Assembly: GCA_937864255.1 (NCBI GenBank)
Contig: CALMIT010000118.1
Location: forward strand, 1-16,386
Direction of reading: 5' to 3'
DNA from: an uncultured Saprospiraceae bacterium
Lineage (GTDB): Bacteria; Bacteroidota; Bacteroidia; Chitinophagales; Saprospiraceae
DNA length: 16,386 nt
This document shows positions 14,402 through 16,386 of the stretch, piece after piece. A program made the position numbers and the translations under genes. The notes under the pieces were generated by a model that did no database searches, was not told where the DNA came from, and worked only from the letters and a program-made list of their open reading frames with translations. Position 1 is the first letter of the stretch. Every line of letters starts with the position of its first letter.

Positions 14402-14641
14402 CAATTTTTCCCCATTCTTTTGACCGGCAAGTGTATTTAAATTTTGAAGACACACCTGTTTTCAAAACTTCGAGATCAAAATCACCGACTATTCGGCAGG
14501 ACTATTTTTAAAGTGGATACAAAGTCAAACAATCTTCCATATTGTGTAAATATGACAAATCATGAACAGGGTATCTACTTCGTGTGTGTGGAGACTCGCG
14601 AAGGAAATGGCCTTTATTCAAAATTTATTGTCAGGCGCTAA
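14402..14641 (+). pseudogene. Decayed T9SS C-terminal sorting domain
   Basis: The last 50 codons read as the end of a Bacteroidota type-A sorting domain: G-R-T-I-F-K-V-D, then N-H-E-Q-G-I-Y-F-V-C-V-E-T-R-E-G-N-G, then S-K-F-I-V-R-R and a stop (TAA, 14639-14641). Such domains send proteins through the type IX secretion system. The upstream part is broken. F-F-P-I-L-L-T-G-K-C-I at 14405-14437, resembling the usual F-P-N-P-x-x-G start, ends at TAA 14438. The middle strand F-E-I-K-I-T-D-Y-S is in another frame (14469-14495) and connects back to G-R-T-I-F only by a one-base frameshift near 14494. No start codon, signal peptide or passenger domain precedes it. It is the leftover tail of a lost secreted protein. 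A short real gene starting at TTG 14444 (65 codons) is less likely. Confidence 0.55.
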
Positions 14642-14655
14642 ATTTCTGTATTTTA

Positions 14656-15096
14656 TCATTTCTTTTTCAGCGGCTTGGGCAGTTTTTTCAGTTCCTGATA
14701 AAATGCCTCGATATCTTCGGGGACTTTGTGATTCGCATCTCCCCAAACTACCCGGTGATTGCTTTTTGCGTCATTTTGAATTTGTACAAAAAAATAAATG
14801 TCGCCGGGTTCTATAAAATCCCGCTTGGCAATATTGAGCAGATCGGCTTTTTTAAAAAGTTTTTTTGCTTTCGCTTTGCCGATACTTTTCATTTCGGTGG
14901 GAGCTTCGGTAAAACTCGTCCGGGAAAATAGCTGCCCGTTTTCAAGTATGATAAATTCCTGCACAGCGCCCGAAAAACCGCCGCCCTCTCCAAAAACCAG
15001 TTGTTTTTCGGGGAGTTTGTCTGAGGCATATTTTATGGTGTTGCAGCTTGTAACGAGTATAAAAAAGAGAGAAATAAAAAGAAATGCTCTTGTCAT
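14656..15096 (-). CDS. Small lipoprotein of unknown function
   Basis: The protein is 146 aa. It has a lipoprotein signal peptide: M-T-R-A-F-L-F-I-S-L-F-F-I-L-V-T-S-C18, with a lipobox L-V-T-S-C, so it should be acylated at C18 and anchored in an envelope membrane. The mature part contains G-E-G-G-G-F-S-G-A-V near 36-45, followed by E-F-I-I-L-E-N-G-Q-L-F near 47-57, and a Lys-rich stretch (S-I-G-K-A-K-A-K-K-L-F-K-K-A). The C-terminus is also basic (K-K-L-P-K-P-L-K-K-K). This looks like a small beta-rich lipoprotein of a kind often seen in Bacteroidota, but I do not recognise a named family. The start ATG at 15096 fits the signal peptide exactly. Its stop lies 15 bases from the end of the T9SS remnant, with which it converges. 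No clear terminator lies between them. Confidence 0.8.
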   Translation of the reverse strand: MTRAFLFISLFFILVTSCNTIKYASDKLPEKQLVFGEGGGFSGAVQEFIILENGQLFSRTSFTEAPTEMKSIGKAKAKKLFKKADLLNIAKRDFIEPGDIYFFVQIQNDAKSNHRVVWGDANHKVPEDIEAFYQELKKLPKPLKKK

Positions 15097-15285
15097 TTTA
15101 TGATTTATTTGAGTGGGAAATGAAATTTAAAAACGGCGGACAAATTTCCGGTTTTTCCATTTGGACTGCCTGTTTTTAAGAAAAAAATTAAAAAAAGTTT
15201 CTGAGATACTGATAAACTCTGAAAGTATTGAATAGGCGCTTTTCTGAAAAAAACGTTAAAATTTTCTCAATTTAAAAAATACAAG

Positions 15286-15316
15286 TTGTATCTGCCTTTC
15301 ATCTGAGCTATTTTTG
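15286..15316 (+). promoter_or_regulatory. Predicted Bacteroidota promoter for the Cys-rich protein
   Basis: TTG at 15286-15288, a 20-base spacer and TATTTTTG at 15309-15316 match both elements. The ATG at 15359 would follow a leader of roughly 38 bases. The rest of 15097-15358 is AT-rich with no other structure I can support. Confidence 0.6.
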
Positions 15317-15358
15317 GATGCTTTTTAGATAATTTTTTCACCAAAAAATATTTTCATT

Positions 15359-15841
15359 ATGAAGAGATTAGTGCTTCTTTTTGCTCTGCTTGGCTTCGTT
15401 GCTGCGAGCAGTGTACAGGCTCAAAATTGCAGCCATGCTAAAAAAACTGCTACTGCAACTGCCGTAAGTGATGATGAATCCGGAGCTGCAAAAGCAGCTT
15501 CGCTTGATAATTCGATTGAGCGCCAGGTGTGCGAAAAATCCGGCAAAGTATCATACTACCGCAAAGATGTATGTGAAAAATCCGGCAAAGTATCCTTGAC
15601 AGAAGTACAATACGACACTCCTTCCGGCAAATTTGTCAATGTTTCGCCTTCTGAAAAAGCATCTTGCAACAAAGGCGGAGCAACCAAAGTAGGATTGGAC
15701 GGTAAAAAAGGCGCGTGCTGCGCAAGCGGCGCTAAAAAAGATGCTTGCTGTGCTAAAAAAGGAGCCTCTTCTGCCAACGTACAGTCTGAAAAAGGCGAAG
15801 CTGTAAAAGTAAAAACAGTAACTAAAGAAGGTACGAACTAA
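15359..15841 (+). CDS. Exported Cys/Lys-rich repeat protein of unknown function
   Basis: The protein is 160 aa. A signal peptide (M-K-R-L-V-L-L-F-A-L-L-G-F-V-A-A-S-S-V-Q-A-Q) is followed by a low-complexity mature region rich in Lys, Ala, Ser and Gly. It holds eight cysteines: C24 (N-C-S-H), C58, C72, C103, and two vicinal pairs C120-C121 and C130-C131. V-C-E-K-S-G-K-V-S occurs twice at a 14-residue spacing (57-65 and 71-79), and A-C-C-A-x-x-A/G-x-K occurs twice at a 10-residue spacing. Vicinal Cys pairs and C-S-H suggest metal binding or disulfide cross-linking outside the cytoplasm, but this is inference. No known domain is recognised. It has a good promoter (15286-15316) and its own strong terminator (15872-15907), so it is monocistronic and possibly highly expressed. 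Confidence 0.8.
   Translation: MKRLVLLFALLGFVAASSVQAQNCSHAKKTATATAVSDDESGAAKAASLDNSIERQVCEKSGKVSYYRKDVCEKSGKVSLTEVQYDTPSGKFVNVSPSEKASCNKGGATKVGLDGKKGACCASGAKKDACCAKKGASSANVQSEKGEAVKVKTVTKEGTN
15527..15610 (+). repeat. Tandem 42-base coding repeat (two copies)
   Basis: Bases 15527-15568 and 15569-15610 are two 14-codon units. Each starts V-C-E-K-S-G-K-V-S with near-identical codons (only the first two codons and the last Ser codon differ in third base), then diverges. This points to a duplication inside the Cys-rich gene. Confidence 0.75.
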
Positions 15842-15871
15842 TCCTGTTTTGACTTACAGTTTTAAAAAAGC

Positions 15872-15907
15872 AAAAGCGCTTGTCGGGAGAAACCGGCAAG
15901 CGCTTTT
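15872..15907 (+). terminator. Rho-independent terminator of the Cys-rich gene
   Basis: AAAAGCGCTTGTCGG (15872-15886) pairs with CCGGCAAGCGCTTTT (15893-15907) around a six-base GAGAAA loop, with one G-T wobble. Further Ts follow the stem. Confidence 0.85.
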
Positions 15908-16118
15908 TTAATTATCTGTGTTTTAAAGGTGGTTTTCAGGTAATTACACTTTAAAAAATAAAGAAAAAAATGCCAAACGCGCTTTTCAGATCTTGAACCT
16001 TATTTTAAAAAAACTTTACTTTATCCCGATTTTTTATTCGCCATAATTTTAAAAGGATAGAAGATTCTTTCAAAATTTTATTAGAAACGATGGTTTAATT
16101 GTTTTTAAAAAGGTAAAA

Positions 16119-16295
16119 ATGAAAAAAAAGGAGAAATCCCGGCGAAACGAAAAAAACACAGTAGACATCGCCGAGGGATTAAAAAAGAAAAAACTTCAAC
16201 CTACCAGTAAGGAAAAGTACAGAGTAAAAAACAAGGTCATGTTGGACGATGAAGACGAGGAAATAGACCTGTTTGGATACGAAAATGATCAATGA
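16119..16295 (+). CDS. Small charged protein, 58 aa, unknown function
   Basis: The ATG at 16119 opens 58 codons to TGA at 16293-16295. The N-terminal half is strongly basic (M-K-K-K-E-K-S-R-R-N-E-K, then L-K-K-K-K-L-Q-P). The C-terminal half is acidic (L-D-D-E-D-E-E-I-D-L-F-G-Y-E-N-D-Q). It has no Cys, signal peptide or membrane segment and is probably largely disordered. An AAGGT just upstream (16110-16114) is a modest ribosome-binding candidate. A strong terminator starts 12 bases after the stop, which supports a real transcript. The charge split suggests binding to nucleic acid or ribosome with an acidic tail, but nothing proves it. I do not recognise a family. The stretch 15908-16118 upstream holds no other gene and no convincing promoter box. 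Confidence 0.6.
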   Translation: MKKKEKSRRNEKNTVDIAEGLKKKKLQPTSKEKYRVKNKVMLDDEDEEIDLFGYENDQ

Positions 16296-16306
16296 CGCAT
16301 ATGAAA

Positions 16307-16346
16307 AAAGTCGTTGTCCAGATTTCAGACAACGACTTTATTTTTT
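16307..16346. terminator. Bidirectional terminator after the 58-aa gene
   Basis: AAAGTCGTTGTC (16307-16318) pairs perfectly with GACAACGACTTT (16328-16339) around a nine-base loop. It is preceded by As and followed by A then six Ts (16341-16346), so it could act in both directions between convergent genes. Confidence 0.85.
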
Positions 16347-16386
16347 AAAAGCATTAATGATTTTCTTTATCTCTAAAAGCGCAATA
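16338..16386 (-). CDS. Possible C-terminal end of a minus-strand gene running off the window
   Basis: On the minus strand the last bases read I-A-L-L-E-I-K-K-I-I-N-A-F-K-K and then TAA (16340-16338), which looks like an amphipathic helical C-terminus. The stop falls in the arm of the bidirectional terminator, as expected for convergent genes. Only 15 codons are visible, so this could be chance, and no function can be given. Confidence 0.35.
   Translation of the reverse strand, partial: IALLEIKKIINAFKK

Noticed and set aside
14562..14931. Two plus-strand reading frames of 84 and 115 aa over the lipoprotein gene
   Set aside because: They run through the T9SS remnant and the antisense of the lipoprotein gene, have no motifs, and compete with a clear lipobox protein.

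Overview
This window looks like a chromosomal segment of a Bacteroidota bacterium, most likely close to Saprospiria. Four things point there. Several genes and the tRNA have promoters of the Bacteroidota type (TAnnTTTG at -7, sometimes TTG/TTTG about 20 bases upstream). Start codons lack clear Shine-Dalgarno sequences. Secreted proteins include a PKD-domain protein, an M43-like protein, an M14 peptidase and the decayed tail of a type IX secretion (T9SS) cargo protein. The ribosomal protein Thx is present. The genus is inferred, not shown.

Layout. Bases 1-632 (minus) hold the N-terminal part of a secreted PKD-domain protein. Divergent from it is an M43-like secreted protein whose catalytic Glu is replaced by Gln. 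Next come fdhD, the 41-residue ribosomal protein Thx and an unrecognised 184-aa protein, separated by strong hairpin terminators. One of these is a perfect 50-bp palindrome. A convergent secreted thioredoxin-fold protein, an unrecognised 126-aa protein, rsmG (16S rRNA m7G527 methyltransferase, minus) and tRNA-Asn(GTT) (minus) follow. A PfkB-family sugar kinase then runs tail-to-tail into rlmN (23S rRNA m2A2503 methyltransferase); their stop codons overlap. Divergent from rlmN is metF, followed after 12 bases by a DNA methyltransferase fused to a degenerate staphylococcal-nuclease-like domain. A large secreted M14 zinc carboxypeptidase comes next.

Bases 13323-14641 are the accessory part. A markedly AT-rich gene encodes an uncharacterised protein with a C-terminal PD-(D/E)XK nuclease signature. 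Directly downstream lies the frameshifted remnant of a T9SS C-terminal sorting domain. This looks like an acquired gene next to a gene-decay scar and is the best candidate for an undescribed defence or mobile function. The right end holds a small lipoprotein (minus), a secreted Cys-rich repeat protein, a 58-aa charged protein, a terminator, and probably the last codons of a minus-strand gene.

How the genes relate. rsmG, rlmN, Thx and tRNA-Asn belong to translation. metF makes 5-methyl-THF, which feeds the methionine/SAM cycle used by RsmG, RlmN and the DNA methyltransferase, though only the last is likely co-transcribed with it. The secreted proteins are envelope or exported functions. No gene-free stretch over 300 bases remains except 14334-14655, which is largely the pseudogene remnant. 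The next largest gaps (633-866, 4573-4830, 15097-15358, 15842-16118) hold only the promoters or terminators listed. I saw no insertion sequence, CRISPR array or rRNA gene.
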